From Spirochaetaceae bacterium (GTDB lineage Bacteria; Spirochaetota; Spirochaetia; SZUA-6; DRHE01), in contig CP070696.1 of the NCBI GenBank assembly GCA_020353535.1, forward strand, positions 1,349,409 to 1,413,408: 64,000 nucleotides of DNA, in the 5' to 3' direction. Of the stretch, positions 52,614-61,266 are shown piece after piece (the first letter of the stretch is position 1; the number at the start of each line of letters is the position of its first letter). Position numbers and translations under genes: made by a program. Under the pieces are notes generated by a model. The model did not search any database. It was given only the letters and a program-made list of their open reading frames with translations, and had not been told where the DNA came from.

Positions 52614-53609
52614 AAAGAACAGGATTTCCTCCTCGGTAGAGGAGCTCGCTTTCTCGACGAACCGGGTTCCCCCCTCCCCATCGCTTACTGCCAAGGACGA
52701 TTCTCCCTCCCAAAGCAGATCCAGCAGAGACCCAGTGAGACAGACGGTCAACCCGTAGGGAATGTCCCCTTCACTGATGCGCGCGGGCACAGCACGCAGA
52801 AAGCGCTGTCGTTCCTCCTGGGTAAAAGCTGTGCCATTGGCTTTGATATCGATCCACAGATCGACTCCCGAATAAACTTTCAACCAGGCGGGAAAGAAGG
52901 TATCCCGGCATATCGTGATCCCGATCTGGTGGCCTTTGAGCACGATCGGTTTTGCCTGATTCAGCAGGCCCGGCGATATCCCCAGCAACTGCTCCTCGAA
53001 GGGGGTCAGATAAACCTTATCCTGGGTATAGGCGATCCGTCCGTCCTGATCGTACACCACGGCTCTGTTGACCAGTGAGATCTCCTGACCTTGCCTGGTC
53101 CAGGCAAAATAGGTCCCCGCGACCACGGCAACCTGGTACTGTCTGGCCAGAGTGGCGAATACCTCCTCCATCGCTCGTTCCGCCAGTCCTGAGTTGACCA
53201 GAAACAGCTCCCGAAATCCCTCAATAAGGGGATCCCGATCGCTGATGCGCGCAATACCCTCTTCCGCATCTTTCGAGACACGGATCACATCGTAGTGAGG
53301 AATGAGAGCCAAAAATACGGAGGTGTATTCCGGAAAAACGATCAGATCCGGATTAAAAACCATACTGCGCCTGACTAGTGTTTCGATGTGGGCACGAAAA
53401 TCGCTGAAGGAACGAAGATCTGCCTGCCTGATCTGCAGCTGCACGGCGGCTACTCGAAGTGTCTGGAAAAGTTCCGCGGCTGCGTTAACTTGGTCAGAGC
53501 CGTGTTCCTGGGCGCAGACATTGGGCGCGACGGCAATACATATAAAAAAAGCAAAGATTAGAATATGAAGGCAAGCGGTGCTGCGCCGGCGTTTGGACTT
53601 TTTTCTCAT
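52545..53609 (-). CDS. Exported carbon-nitrogen hydrolase (nitrilase superfamily)
   Basis: 354 residues. Long basic signal peptide (MRKKSKRRRSTACLHILIFAF, cleavage after VCA). The nitrilase triad is visible: Glu in IVFPEYTSVF, Lys in DKVYLTPFEEQL, Cys in GITICRDTFFPAW. Members hydrolyse amides or nitriles; apolipoprotein N-acyltransferase also has this fold but needs membrane spans absent here. The last 20 residues are repeat-derived (GKSADTPEG, GKSADTMEG, GK). ATG 53609 is chosen because the signal peptide begins there; the frame upstream runs into the divergent aspS gene. Confidence 0.85.
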   Translation of the reverse strand: MRKKSKRRRSTACLHILIFAFFICIAVAPNVCAQEHGSDQVNAAAELFQTLRVAAVQLQIRQADLRSFSDFRAHIETLVRRSMVFNPDLIVFPEYTSVFLALIPHYDVIRVSKDAEEGIARISDRDPLIEGFRELFLVNSGLAERAMEEVFATLARQYQVAVVAGTYFAWTRQGQEISLVNRAVVYDQDGRIAYTQDKVYLTPFEEQLLGISPGLLNQAKPIVLKGHQIGITICRDTFFPAWLKVYSGVDLWIDIKANGTAFTQEERQRFLRAVPARISEGDIPYGLTVCLTGSLLDLLWEGESSLAVSDGEGGTRFVEKASSSTEEEILFFSIGKSADTPEGGKSADTMEGGK

Positions 53610-53624
53610 CTCGGAGCGGGCCCA

Positions 53625-53653
53625 AGCATAGGGGAAAGCTCCCGAACTGTCAA
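53625..53653 (-). promoter_or_regulatory. Predicted nitrilase-gene promoter
   Basis: Minus strand TTGACA (53648-53653), 17 nt, TATGCT (53625-53630). The ATG at 53609 follows 15 nt after the -10, so the leader is very short and lacks a Shine-Dalgarno site. Confidence 0.6.
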
Positions 53654-53690
53654 GAAATAACAACTGGAGCTTCTCTGAAATGTCCTCACC

Positions 53691-53720
53691 TTGTCTTTTC
53701 CTCCGCTCCAATGGTAGATT
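53691..53720 (+). promoter_or_regulatory. Predicted aspS promoter (leaderless layout)
   Basis: TTGTCT (53691-53696), 18 nt, TAGATT (53715-53720), then 7 nt to the ATG at 53728. No Shine-Dalgarno site. Confidence 0.45.
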
Positions 53721-53727
53721 CATCGGC

Positions 53728-55500
53728 ATGGAAGCGATGAAACGGACCGCCACCTGCGGACAACTCACTCGAAATGATGTGGGCAATAATGTGACCCTAA
53801 ACGGCTGGGTGCACAGGTATCGTGATTTCGGAACAATCAAGTTCATCGATTTGCGGGATCGCTACGGACTGACCCAGGTGGTTGTAGATGCCGATGCTGC
53901 ACCGGAATTGAGGGCCTTGGCAGCAGAGCTCAAATTCGAATATTGCATCGCCGTGGAGGGCTTGGTTCGCGAGCGACCGAAGGATATGGTCAATCCCAAG
54001 ATGCCCACCGGTGAGGTGGAGGTAAAGGCTCAAACCTTGAGCATCCTCTCCCGCTGCACTACCCTCCCGTTCATGATCGATGAGGCGAGCGATGCTCGGG
54101 AAGAGCTGCGTTTCAAATATCGGTTTCTCGATCTGCGTTCCTTCTCGATGCAGAGAAAGATCCGCCTTCGCAATGATGCAACCTACGCTGCCCGGGAGTA
54201 TCTTATTGGGCAGGGCTTCTACGAAATCGAAACACCCACTCTGATCCGCTCGACCCCCGAAGGAGCCCGAGACTTCCTGGTGCCCTCCCGTCTGCACATG
54301 GGCAAGTTCTACGCACTTCCCCAGTCCCCGCAGATCTACAAGCAGCTGTTAATGGTTTCCGGCTTCGACAAATACTTCCAGATTGCCCACTGTTTTCGCG
54401 ACGAAGACGCCCGCGGAGATCGGCAGATCGAACATACTCAGATCGACATCGAGATGAGCTACGTCAGCAAAGAGGATGTTTTTTCCGTGGTCGAAGGCAT
54501 GATGAACAATATCTTCCGCAGAACCTTGGAGATGGAACTTTCCCTGCCCTTTCCCCGCCTGGCCTATGAGGAGGCGATGAACCGCTACGGCTCGGACAAA
54601 CCGGATCTTCGCTTCGAATTAGAACTGCGGGATTTTGCCGCGCTAGCTGAAGGGGGAGAGTTCCGGGTCTTCCGACAGGCTCTCGAAGACGGCGGCGCAG
54701 TCAAAGCCCTGGTCGCACCGGGATGCGGCGAATACTCGCGAAAACAAATCGACGATTTGGAAGCGACCGCCAAGATCTACGGAGCCAAAGGGCTGGCCTG
54801 GATGAGGGTTAGCGAAAACGGATTGGAGGGAGGAATCTCCAAGTTCTACGAGTCTGTGCAGCAGCGGATCGTGAAGTCCCTGACCGCTAAGCCGGGGGAC
54901 TTGATCCTGCTGGTCGGAGGGGAGTGGAGGAAGGTCTGTCTTTCCCTCGGGGCGGTACGATCCCAACTTGGCAAGGACCTGGAGCTGTACGGTCCGAACA
55001 TTTTTCGCTTCTGCTGGATTGTTGATTTTCCCCTCTTCGAATGGAACGAAGAGGAGAAGAAATGGGATCCTTCCCACCACCTGTTTACCATGCCTCAGGA
55101 GCGCTATATCCCCGAATTGGAAAAAGATCCGGGAGCCGTCAAGGGGGATCTCTATGACCTGGTTTGCAACGGAACGGAGCTGGCCTCGGGTTCGATCAGG
55201 GTACATGATCCGGAGCTTCAGAGCCGCATCTTCTCCATCGTAGGAATGCCGGAGCAGGAAGCCCGTCGGCGCTTCGGTTTTCTCCTCGATGCGTTCGAAT
55301 ATGGTCCGCCTCCCCACGGGGGCATCGCCCCGGGACTTGACCGCCTGGTAATGCTTCTGGCCGGTGAACAGTCGATACGCGAAGTGATCGCTTTTCCCAA
55401 GAATACCCTCGGCCAGAGCCTGATGGACGACTGTCCCGCTGAAGTGGATCGGGAACAGCTTGAGGAGCTTCATATCCGCATCGTGGCAGAGGATGCCTGA
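53728..55500 (+). CDS. aspS: Aspartyl-tRNA synthetase
   Basis: 590 residues, bacterial type. N-terminal OB anticodon-binding domain (NVTLNGWVHRYRDFGTIKFIDLRDRYG), class II core motif 1 around FYEIETPTL, motif 2 FRDEDARGDRQIEHTQID, an inserted GAD domain (about 290-420), and motif 3 GIAPGLDRLVMLL. Start at 53728 (MEAMKRTATCG) agrees with the promoter; ATG 53737 is possible, and an ATG at 53680 is not family-like. Its stop overlaps the mutY start, so the two are cotranscribed. Confidence 0.97.
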   Translation: MEAMKRTATCGQLTRNDVGNNVTLNGWVHRYRDFGTIKFIDLRDRYGLTQVVVDADAAPELRALAAELKFEYCIAVEGLVRERPKDMVNPKMPTGEVEVKAQTLSILSRCTTLPFMIDEASDAREELRFKYRFLDLRSFSMQRKIRLRNDATYAAREYLIGQGFYEIETPTLIRSTPEGARDFLVPSRLHMGKFYALPQSPQIYKQLLMVSGFDKYFQIAHCFRDEDARGDRQIEHTQIDIEMSYVSKEDVFSVVEGMMNNIFRRTLEMELSLPFPRLAYEEAMNRYGSDKPDLRFELELRDFAALAEGGEFRVFRQALEDGGAVKALVAPGCGEYSRKQIDDLEATAKIYGAKGLAWMRVSENGLEGGISKFYESVQQRIVKSLTAKPGDLILLVGGEWRKVCLSLGAVRSQLGKDLELYGPNIFRFCWIVDFPLFEWNEEEKKWDPSHHLFTMPQERYIPELEKDPGAVKGDLYDLVCNGTELASGSIRVHDPELQSRIFSIVGMPEQEARRRFGFLLDAFEYGPPPHGGIAPGLDRLVMLLAGEQSIREVIAFPKNTLGQSLMDDCPAEVDREQLEELHIRIVAEDA

Positions 55501-56776
55501 TATCCCGGCAGGAGTCACAATCCCGGTTTTCGACCTCCACCCCCCCGAGCTGAGTCACCGCCTGATGACCTGGTTCTTCCGGAACAGGCGGGAACTTCCC
55601 TGGAGAGAGGAGCATGATCCCTACCGTGTCTGGATCAGCGAAGTGATGCTCCAGCAGACCCGCTGTGAAACCGCTGCCCACTACTATCGTCGCTGGATGA
55701 CCCGCTTCCCCACCCTCGAATCCCTGGCCGGCTCCGATCAGGAGGATGTCCTGAAAGCCTGGGAGGGTATGGGATATTACAGCCGGGCCCGCAATCTCCA
55801 CCGTTCGGCCCGCATCATCTGTGAAAATTGGGGGGGAGCATTCCCCGATACCGAAGAGAGGATACGGTCGCTTCCAGGAGTAGGGGAATATACTGCGGCG
55901 GCTGTACTCAGCATAGCCTTCGCCAAACCCCTTGGGGTTGTGGACGGGAATGTGCTGCGGGTCGTATCCCGCCTGCTTGCAGTCGGTGGGCCGGCCGAAC
56001 GCAGTCCGGCCGGGCGGCGATCCGCTGACCAAGGTCATGGGGGACGGCGATCCGCTGACAAAGATCAGGGGGGGTCGCGCCAGACCAGCCTGGCAGCTCT
56101 GAAGAGGCTCGCCCGCGCTTTCGTGGAGGCCAGTTTTCTCGATTTTCACCCGGGTTGGATCAATCAAGCCTGGATGGAGCTCGGCGCCCTGATCTGTCTG
56201 CCCAAACCCGTCTGCGATCAATGTCCGCTAAGCTACAGCTGCCGTGCCTACCGCGAAGACAGGATCCAGGAGTTTCCACCGGGGCCCGTCTCCCGCCCTC
56301 TTCCGGTTCGAGCCGAGAGTCTGCTTCTGCTGCTTCCCGCCCTTCATTCACAGCGAACACTGCAGGCGGTGAAGGACTGGTTGACCGGGACCAGAGAACA
56401 CAAAACGGTCGATCCTGCAAGTCTGGGAGCGCTGCTGCGGCGACACGACCTACCTCTCCTGTTGGTCAGACGGGCTGGAAGAGGTCTGCTGGGAGGATTG
56501 TGGGAGCTTCCGAATTTCCCCGAACGGAACGAAGAGCTGGCCAATCGAGTGGCGTCGTTGGCCATTAAAATCCTTCTGGACACGGGTCAGGAGGTACGGC
56601 ACCGCTATTCCCATTTCGAGATCCGTTTCCGGCTGCTCGTGGCTCAGTTCCGCAAGCAACAGGATTTGGACTCATGGACGGAGCAGCGGTGGGTTCTGCC
56701 TTCGGACCTGGTCAGCTATCCCCGTCCAAAGGTACACATCGAAGCAATGCGGCGATTCGGTCTGATCGAAAAGTGA
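55493..56776 (+). CDS. mutY: A/G-specific adenine glycosylase MutY with repeat insertion
   Basis: 427 residues. Removes adenine mispaired with 8-oxoguanine. Catalytic Glu in EVMLQQTR, helix-hairpin-helix LPGVGEYTAAAV, catalytic Asp in VVDGNVLRV, then an iron-sulfur cluster motif C-x5-C-x2-C-x5-C (CLPKPVCDQCPLSYSC; most MutY have x6 in the first gap). The C-terminal Nudix-like domain is present (LLVRRAGRGLLGGLWELP). Between the catalytic Asp region and the cluster lies an extra stretch (about residues 168-200) holding two copies of G-G-R-R-S-A-D-x-x-x. Start ATG 55493 overlaps the aspS stop. Confidence 0.93.
   Translation: MPDIPAGVTIPVFDLHPPELSHRLMTWFFRNRRELPWREEHDPYRVWISEVMLQQTRCETAAHYYRRWMTRFPTLESLAGSDQEDVLKAWEGMGYYSRARNLHRSARIICENWGGAFPDTEERIRSLPGVGEYTAAAVLSIAFAKPLGVVDGNVLRVVSRLLAVGGPAERSPAGRRSADQGHGGRRSADKDQGGSRQTSLAALKRLARAFVEASFLDFHPGWINQAWMELGALICLPKPVCDQCPLSYSCRAYREDRIQEFPPGPVSRPLPVRAESLLLLLPALHSQRTLQAVKDWLTGTREHKTVDPASLGALLRRHDLPLLLVRRAGRGLLGGLWELPNFPERNEELANRVASLAIKILLDTGQEVRHRYSHFEIRFRLLVAQFRKQQDLDSWTEQRWVLPSDLVSYPRPKVHIEAMRRFGLIEK
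56011..56076 (+). repeat. 30-bp tandem repeat inserted in mutY
   Basis: CGGCGATCCGCTGAC recurs at 56015 and 56045, period 30 bp, in frame. It encodes GRRSADQGH then GGRRSADKDQ. Absent from typical MutY proteins at this point. It shares the S-A-D core with the 27-bp repeat in the nitrilase-family gene 3.4 kb away. Confidence 0.75.
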
Positions 56777-56814
56777 ATGGTAGCGACAGCGGACAGCACC
56801 GGCCTTGATGTGGA

Positions 56815-57285
56815 TTACTCCCGAATCGGTTGAATATCCAAAAGCTCCGCCAGCACCCCCGGTTCCAGTCGGAAGGGTGAGCCCTTGCCCTCGTAGAATC
56901 CATGGGAACCGACCATGTGAATGTGCATATCCGTGTAGGTGACTTCCCTATCTAGTGCCGTATTGCGCACCACCGTGTTGGTCTTGGGAAAGATCCCGGG
57001 ATCTCCAAAGGGACAGGGGAGCTTGCCCCGAACGCTCACCACCCGCACCTCGTAATGGGGCTCCACGTTTATGAACTCCCCCAAACCCCGCATCCCGGCG
57101 TCCCGCAGTTCGATCATGCGCTGGGCGATTTGCTGATGGTTCAGATCCATCCGTTTGACTGCCTCGTCATCTTCGATCAGGATGTCGATGAGTTTTCGCC
57201 GATCCGTGCCCAAAAATCCATCGCGGGTATATATACCGGGCTGCATCTTCTCCTGGATTCTGTCCATCTGTACGGTCTGTTTCAT
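56815..57285 (-). CDS. Conserved-looking protein of unknown function behind nqrF
   Basis: 156 residues, soluble, no signal peptide or membrane span. I do not recognise the family. It has a possible metal-binding cluster in TYTDMHIHMVGSHGFYEG (three His) near residues 122-140 and one Cys-Pro-Phe-Gly element. ATG 57285 has GGAGAG 9 nt upstream. It starts 19 bp after the nqrF stop, so it is the last gene of the nqr operon and may serve the complex or its cofactors (inference). Confidence 0.72.
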   Translation of the reverse strand: MKQTVQMDRIQEKMQPGIYTRDGFLGTDRRKLIDILIEDDEAVKRMDLNHQQIAQRMIELRDAGMRGLGEFINVEPHYEVRVVSVRGKLPCPFGDPGIFPKTNTVVRNTALDREVTYTDMHIHMVGSHGFYEGKGSPFRLEPGVLAELLDIQPIRE

Positions 57286-57304
57286 AACGCAAATCTCTCC
57301 CCTA

Positions 57305-58408
57305 TCAGGCAAACTTGTCGTAGAAGATCAGCTCCTCCGGCAATCCCTTCTTGGTGAGCACTCCGACGCTGGCATCGATCATCCCGGGGCTCCCGCACAG
57401 GTAGGCTTCCAGGTTGTTCCCGTCCTTCAAATACCTGTCCAGCACTTCTGTAATGAGTCCCTGCTCCCCGGTCCATTTGTCCTCCTCAGTCGGAGCGGAG
57501 AGGGCGGGCACGAAAGTGAAGCGGGGCAACCGCTTCTCCAGCTCCCGCATCTCATCGACCAGGAACAGGTCCCGGGTTGTGCGGGCGCCGAAGAAGTAGG
57601 TAGCTTTGCGATCGATCCCCATCTCCGCCATGTCGAGGAGGATCGATTTGATCGGAGCCATCCCGGAACCCCCGGCTATAAATACGATCTCGCTATCCGT
57701 ATCCCTGAGATAGAACTCCCCGTAGGGGCCATTGATTGTGACCTCGTCCCCCTCCTTCATATACTCAAAGACGTAGGTGGTGCAGATCCCGTTGGGCACC
57801 AGCCGAATTTCCAACTCGACCATATCCTTCTTGGACGGTACAGAAGAGCAGGAGTAGGCCCTGTAGACGCTTTCGGAGGACAGCTCGTATTCGGGGGTCT
57901 GAAACTGGATGTACTGGCCGGCTCGGAATTTGATCTCAAACGGATCGATCAGCTTCAGTGTCACTTCCTTGATGTCGTAGGTTAGATCACGGATCCGTTC
58001 CACTCGGGTCCGGTACTCCTTGACGTTGAACAGCTCCTCGGGGATCTGGATGGCCAGATCCTTCTTGACTTTGATCTGGCAGGACAGGCGGATATTCTCC
58101 TTCTTTTCCTCCTCGGTAATCCAGGGAAGCTCGGTGGCTACATAATCACCGATATCGGAAACCACCTTGACTTTACAAAAACCACAGGATCCCCGCCCGC
58201 CGCAGGCCGAGGGAATGAACAGCTTCTCCCCCATCAGCGTCCCCAGAAGAGGTTTGCCCCCTTCTACGGTCATCTCGGTCTCATCATTGATGGTGATCGT
58301 CACCTCCCCGTAGTTGCCGACCGTCAGGTCGGCAATCACCATGAGGATCGCCAGGAAGGTGGCCAGGCCGCACATCGCCAGTACAGCGATCAAGAATGAA
58401 CTCAGCAT
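57305..58408 (-). CDS. nqrF: NADH:quinone reductase (Na+-translocating) subunit F
   Basis: 367 residues, the electron-entry subunit. One N-terminal membrane span (residues 3-26), a 2Fe-2S ferredoxin domain with C69, C75, C78 and C110 (SACGGRGSCGFC, LSC), then an FAD domain (RAYSCSSVP) and an NADH domain (GGSGMAPIKS, YLCGSPGMID). This domain order is specific to NqrF and separates the complex from Rnf. Follows nqrE. Confidence 0.95.
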   Translation of the reverse strand: MLSSFLIAVLAMCGLATFLAILMVIADLTVGNYGEVTITINDETEMTVEGGKPLLGTLMGEKLFIPSACGGRGSCGFCKVKVVSDIGDYVATELPWITEEEKKENIRLSCQIKVKKDLAIQIPEELFNVKEYRTRVERIRDLTYDIKEVTLKLIDPFEIKFRAGQYIQFQTPEYELSSESVYRAYSCSSVPSKKDMVELEIRLVPNGICTTYVFEYMKEGDEVTINGPYGEFYLRDTDSEIVFIAGGSGMAPIKSILLDMAEMGIDRKATYFFGARTTRDLFLVDEMRELEKRLPRFTFVPALSAPTEEDKWTGEQGLITEVLDRYLKDGNNLEAYLCGSPGMIDASVGVLTKKGLPEELIFYDKFA

Positions 58409-58425
58409 GAAGACCTCACTACGGT

Positions 58426-59022
58426 TCAGGTGATGGTGATCATTCCGGCAAAGCCCATGAACGCCAGGGCCATTATGCCGGCGATGATCAGGGTGATACC
58501 GGCCCCGGTCAATCCAAAGGGGACCTTGGAGCGAATGTTCAGCTTGGTACGGATCCCCGCCATGGCGATGATCGCTATAGCCCAGCCGATGCCGCTACCC
58601 GCTCCATAGGCTAATCCGGACAGAAAGGTGTATTCCCGAATCACCATGAAGAGGCTGGCACCCAGAATCGCACAGTTAACCGTGATCAGAGGAAGGAAAA
58701 TCCCCAAGGCGGCATAGAGGGCGTCGGACAGACGCTCTATCACCAACTCGACCAGTTGAACGAAGGCAGCAATGACGATGATGAATGCAATGTATCGCAG
58801 GTACACGATATCGTAGGGCACCAGAATGAAGTAATAGATCAGCCAGTTGATCACGCTGGTACAGGCCATCACGAAAACGACCGCCATGCCCAGACCCACG
58901 GAGGTCTTGATCTCCTTGGATACGGCCAGAAAGGAGCACATCCCCAGATAGTTGGTCAGTAGGATGTTGTTTGTGAAGATGGCGGCGAAAAAAACGCCGA
59001 AGGCGAACAATCCCTCCATCAT
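58426..59022 (-). CDS. nqrE: NADH:quinone reductase (Na+-translocating) subunit E
   Basis: 198-residue membrane subunit with six spans; FTNNILLTNYLGMCSFLAV carries the conserved Cys, and the second half has NCAILGASLFM, the paired Cys that with NqrD binds iron. Start 59022 overlaps the nqrD stop (ATGA). The frame is open upstream into nqrD but not as a gene. Confidence 0.95.
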   Translation of the reverse strand: MMEGLFAFGVFFAAIFTNNILLTNYLGMCSFLAVSKEIKTSVGLGMAVVFVMACTSVINWLIYYFILVPYDIVYLRYIAFIIVIAAFVQLVELVIERLSDALYAALGIFLPLITVNCAILGASLFMVIREYTFLSGLAYGAGSGIGWAIAIIAMAGIRTKLNIRSKVPFGLTGAGITLIIAGIMALAFMGFAGMITIT

Positions 59023-59675
59023 GATTTGCCTCCCGTTGATGCAGCCTGGGCTTGGGGAGCTCCGACGGCAGCCTTCTTCTCCTTCAAGAAGTTGCCCTTC
59101 ACGACCCAGATGAACAGGGCAAGCATGAAAAACGCCCCAGGCGCCATGATCATGATGTTCCAGTTGGTCCACCACTCCCCGAGCACGCGAAAACCCCAGA
59201 TAGCTCCGCTTCCGAGCAGCTCCCGCAGGAAGGCGATGATCAGCAGCACGTAGCTGTAACCCAGTCCGGATGTAAGCCCGTCCACCAAGGACAGGCCGGG
59301 GGGATTGGAAAGGGCAAAGGCCTCGGCCCGGCCCATGATGATGCAGTTGGTGATAATCAGACCCACATAAGGACCCAGCTGCCTGGAGATGTCGGGGATG
59401 AAGGCCTTCAGCACCACATCCACGATGATCACGTAGGCCGCGATGATCAGGGTTTCCACCATCATACGGATACGCCCGGGGATGTACTTCCGCAGAAGGG
59501 AAACCGTCAGGTTGGACAGCCCCGTCACGAAAACCAAACCCGCGCACATGACCACGGTATTCTTCAATACGTTGGTGACTGCCAATGTGGAACAGATCCC
59601 CAATATCTGAACGAATACGGGATTGTTTATCCCGACATTCTCCTTGATCACCTGTCTGAACTTATAGGACTTCAT
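59019..59675 (-). CDS. nqrD: NADH:quinone reductase (Na+-translocating) subunit D
   Basis: 218 residues, six spans. NNPVFVQILGICSTLAVTNVLKN and IITNCIIMGRAEAFAL hold the two conserved Cys that share an iron centre with NqrE. About 35 residues of charged C-terminal tail. Coupled to nqrC and nqrE. Confidence 0.95.
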   Translation of the reverse strand: MKSYKFRQVIKENVGINNPVFVQILGICSTLAVTNVLKNTVVMCAGLVFVTGLSNLTVSLLRKYIPGRIRMMVETLIIAAYVIIVDVVLKAFIPDISRQLGPYVGLIITNCIIMGRAEAFALSNPPGLSLVDGLTSGLGYSYVLLIIAFLRELLGSGAIWGFRVLGEWWTNWNIMIMAPGAFFMLALFIWVVKGNFLKEKKAAVGAPQAQAASTGGKS

Positions 59676-59683
59676 AGCCTCTC

Positions 59684-60313
59684 CTACTTGGATGCCTGGA
59701 TGGCTTGTTCGGCCTTGGCCAAACGATTGTTCAGAATATCCCTGATGCCGTTGGTGGTGTTGGTGGCGCCGGTGATGGCCTGAAATTCCTGATCCCCGGC
59801 CGGATCCCCTTCCGGCACGACGGACAGAGGCCAGTGTTTGCCACGAAACTGTTCCTTAAACCAGCTCTCGGTGATGCGACCACCCAGGCCTGGGGTTTCG
59901 TTCTGCTTTATGAACTCGATTCCGGTGAGCGTCTTCAAATCCTTTTCCACGCCCACGACCGATTCGATCTCTCCCCAAAGCCCGGCTCCGAGAACCGGAA
60001 CTACGTAACTCTGCACGTTTGTCCCGGAAGGCTCGAGAATCTCGTAGTACAGAACATTTCCGCTCTCATCCTTTACTTCCTTCACCCGTTCCTTGTACAT
60101 GGCATCCGCCTCGATCCCGGTCTGGGGTACTTCCAAACCGGCAACGTAAAGTACAGCCCGTTTTACCACCAGAGACTCGTTGAGGCGAATGATATCCCGG
60201 GTCAGGACATAGATCAGTGAGAGAACGGAAATGAACACGAGGGTAACCGCAAACATGAAGAAGACTGTGAACAGGCTGCGCCGTAACTTGTTCTGTCGCT
60301 TCTGGTCGCTCAT
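59684..60313 (-). CDS. nqrC: NADH:quinone reductase (Na+-translocating) subunit C
   Basis: 209 residues. One N-terminal span (about 12-38), then a periplasmic FMN-binding domain. The covalent FMN attachment motif is ITGATNTTNG near the C-terminus, with T186 the predicted FMN-carrying Thr (S/T-G-A-T-x-T rule). Needs an ApbE transferase, not seen here. Start overlaps nqrB stop (ATGA). Confidence 0.95.
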   Translation of the reverse strand: MSDQKRQNKLRRSLFTVFFMFAVTLVFISVLSLIYVLTRDIIRLNESLVVKRAVLYVAGLEVPQTGIEADAMYKERVKEVKDESGNVLYYEILEPSGTNVQSYVVPVLGAGLWGEIESVVGVEKDLKTLTGIEFIKQNETPGLGGRITESWFKEQFRGKHWPLSVVPEGDPAGDQEFQAITGATNTTNGIRDILNNRLAKAEQAIQASK

Positions 60314-61266
60314 GCTGTTTTCCTCTTCTGCCGTTGCTGTTTGATAACATAGTCCAGAAGGGGCGCGAACATATTTGACAGCAGAGTGGCGAACATCACC
60401 GCCGCCGGCCAGGCGCTGAAGGTACGGATCACCACCACCATGATCCCGAAGAAGATCCCGTAGATCCAGCGACCCGGATTGGTCGTCTGGGAGGCGGAAA
60501 CAGGTTCTGTGATTACGAAAAACACACCGAAGATGAAACTGCCTGCAAACAGCATGTACAGAGGATTGCCCGTCGCTGAGAGCCCGGTCAGCCAGAATGT
60601 CGTCTGGGCAACGAGAAAGCCGGTAAAACCTCCGACCACGATCTGCCAGGCCGCGGCTTTCTTCCAGACGATATAAAGCCCGCCGAGGATCAGGAGCATG
60701 GCGCTGGTCTCGCCCAGGCTCCCGGAAATGTTACCGAGGAACAGGTGAAGCCAGGGCGTCTGTACGCCTTTTGCAAATTGGGATAGGGGGGTGGCCTGGC
60801 CGATGATATCCGCAGCCACCGCCCCGTAGCGGGCAAATCCCCCGGGGAAAGTGACGAAGGGATTGGCCCAGGAAGCGGTTAGGTGTCCACCGAAGCTGAT
60901 GTAAACAAAGGCCCGGCCCACCATGGCGGGATTGAATACGTTCTTTCCGAAACCGCCGAAGGCCATCTTGCCGAACAGAATACCCACCACTGCGCCGAGA
61001 GCGGCCATCCAGTAGGGAATAGTGGGGGGCAGGGACAGGGCTAGAATGAAGTTGCTGACGAAAACCGCGGAGGTACCCGGTTCCTTGCGGTGCCGCAGGA
61101 ATAGAAACTCGGTGAGAAAACCGGCCGCGTTGACGATGGCCAGAATGACCAGGCTCCTCCACCCGAAAAAGTATATAGAAGCGATGACGGCGGGGATCAG
61201 TGCAAAGAGAACCCGCTTCATAGGAAGCTGCCAGAGAATCAGCTGCTGTTTCTTTGCTTCCGCCAT
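60310..61266 (-). CDS. nqrB: NADH:quinone reductase (Na+-translocating) subunit B, short form
   Basis: 318 residues, about 90 shorter than usual NqrB, the missing part being the N-terminal soluble arm. Multi-span RnfD/NqrB fold with FGGFGKNVFNPAMVGRAFV. The covalent-FMN motif is altered: the usual S-G-A-T is G-Q-A-T (T159, in DIIGQATPL), Thr kept. A second typical element is SGSLGETSA (181-189). Start ATG 61266 has GGAGG 9 nt upstream. First gene of the operon; no nqrA precedes it. Confidence 0.9.
   Translation of the reverse strand: MAEAKKQQLILWQLPMKRVLFALIPAVIASIYFFGWRSLVILAIVNAAGFLTEFLFLRHRKEPGTSAVFVSNFILALSLPPTIPYWMAALGAVVGILFGKMAFGGFGKNVFNPAMVGRAFVYISFGGHLTASWANPFVTFPGGFARYGAVAADIIGQATPLSQFAKGVQTPWLHLFLGNISGSLGETSAMLLILGGLYIVWKKAAAWQIVVGGFTGFLVAQTTFWLTGLSATGNPLYMLFAGSFIFGVFFVITEPVSASQTTNPGRWIYGIFFGIMVVVIRTFSAWPAAVMFATLLSNMFAPLLDYVIKQQRQKRKTA

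Noticed and set aside
57305..61266. Rnf complex instead of Nqr
   Set aside because: The NqrF subunit with fused ferredoxin, FAD and NADH domains is specific to Nqr; RnfB and RnfC are absent.
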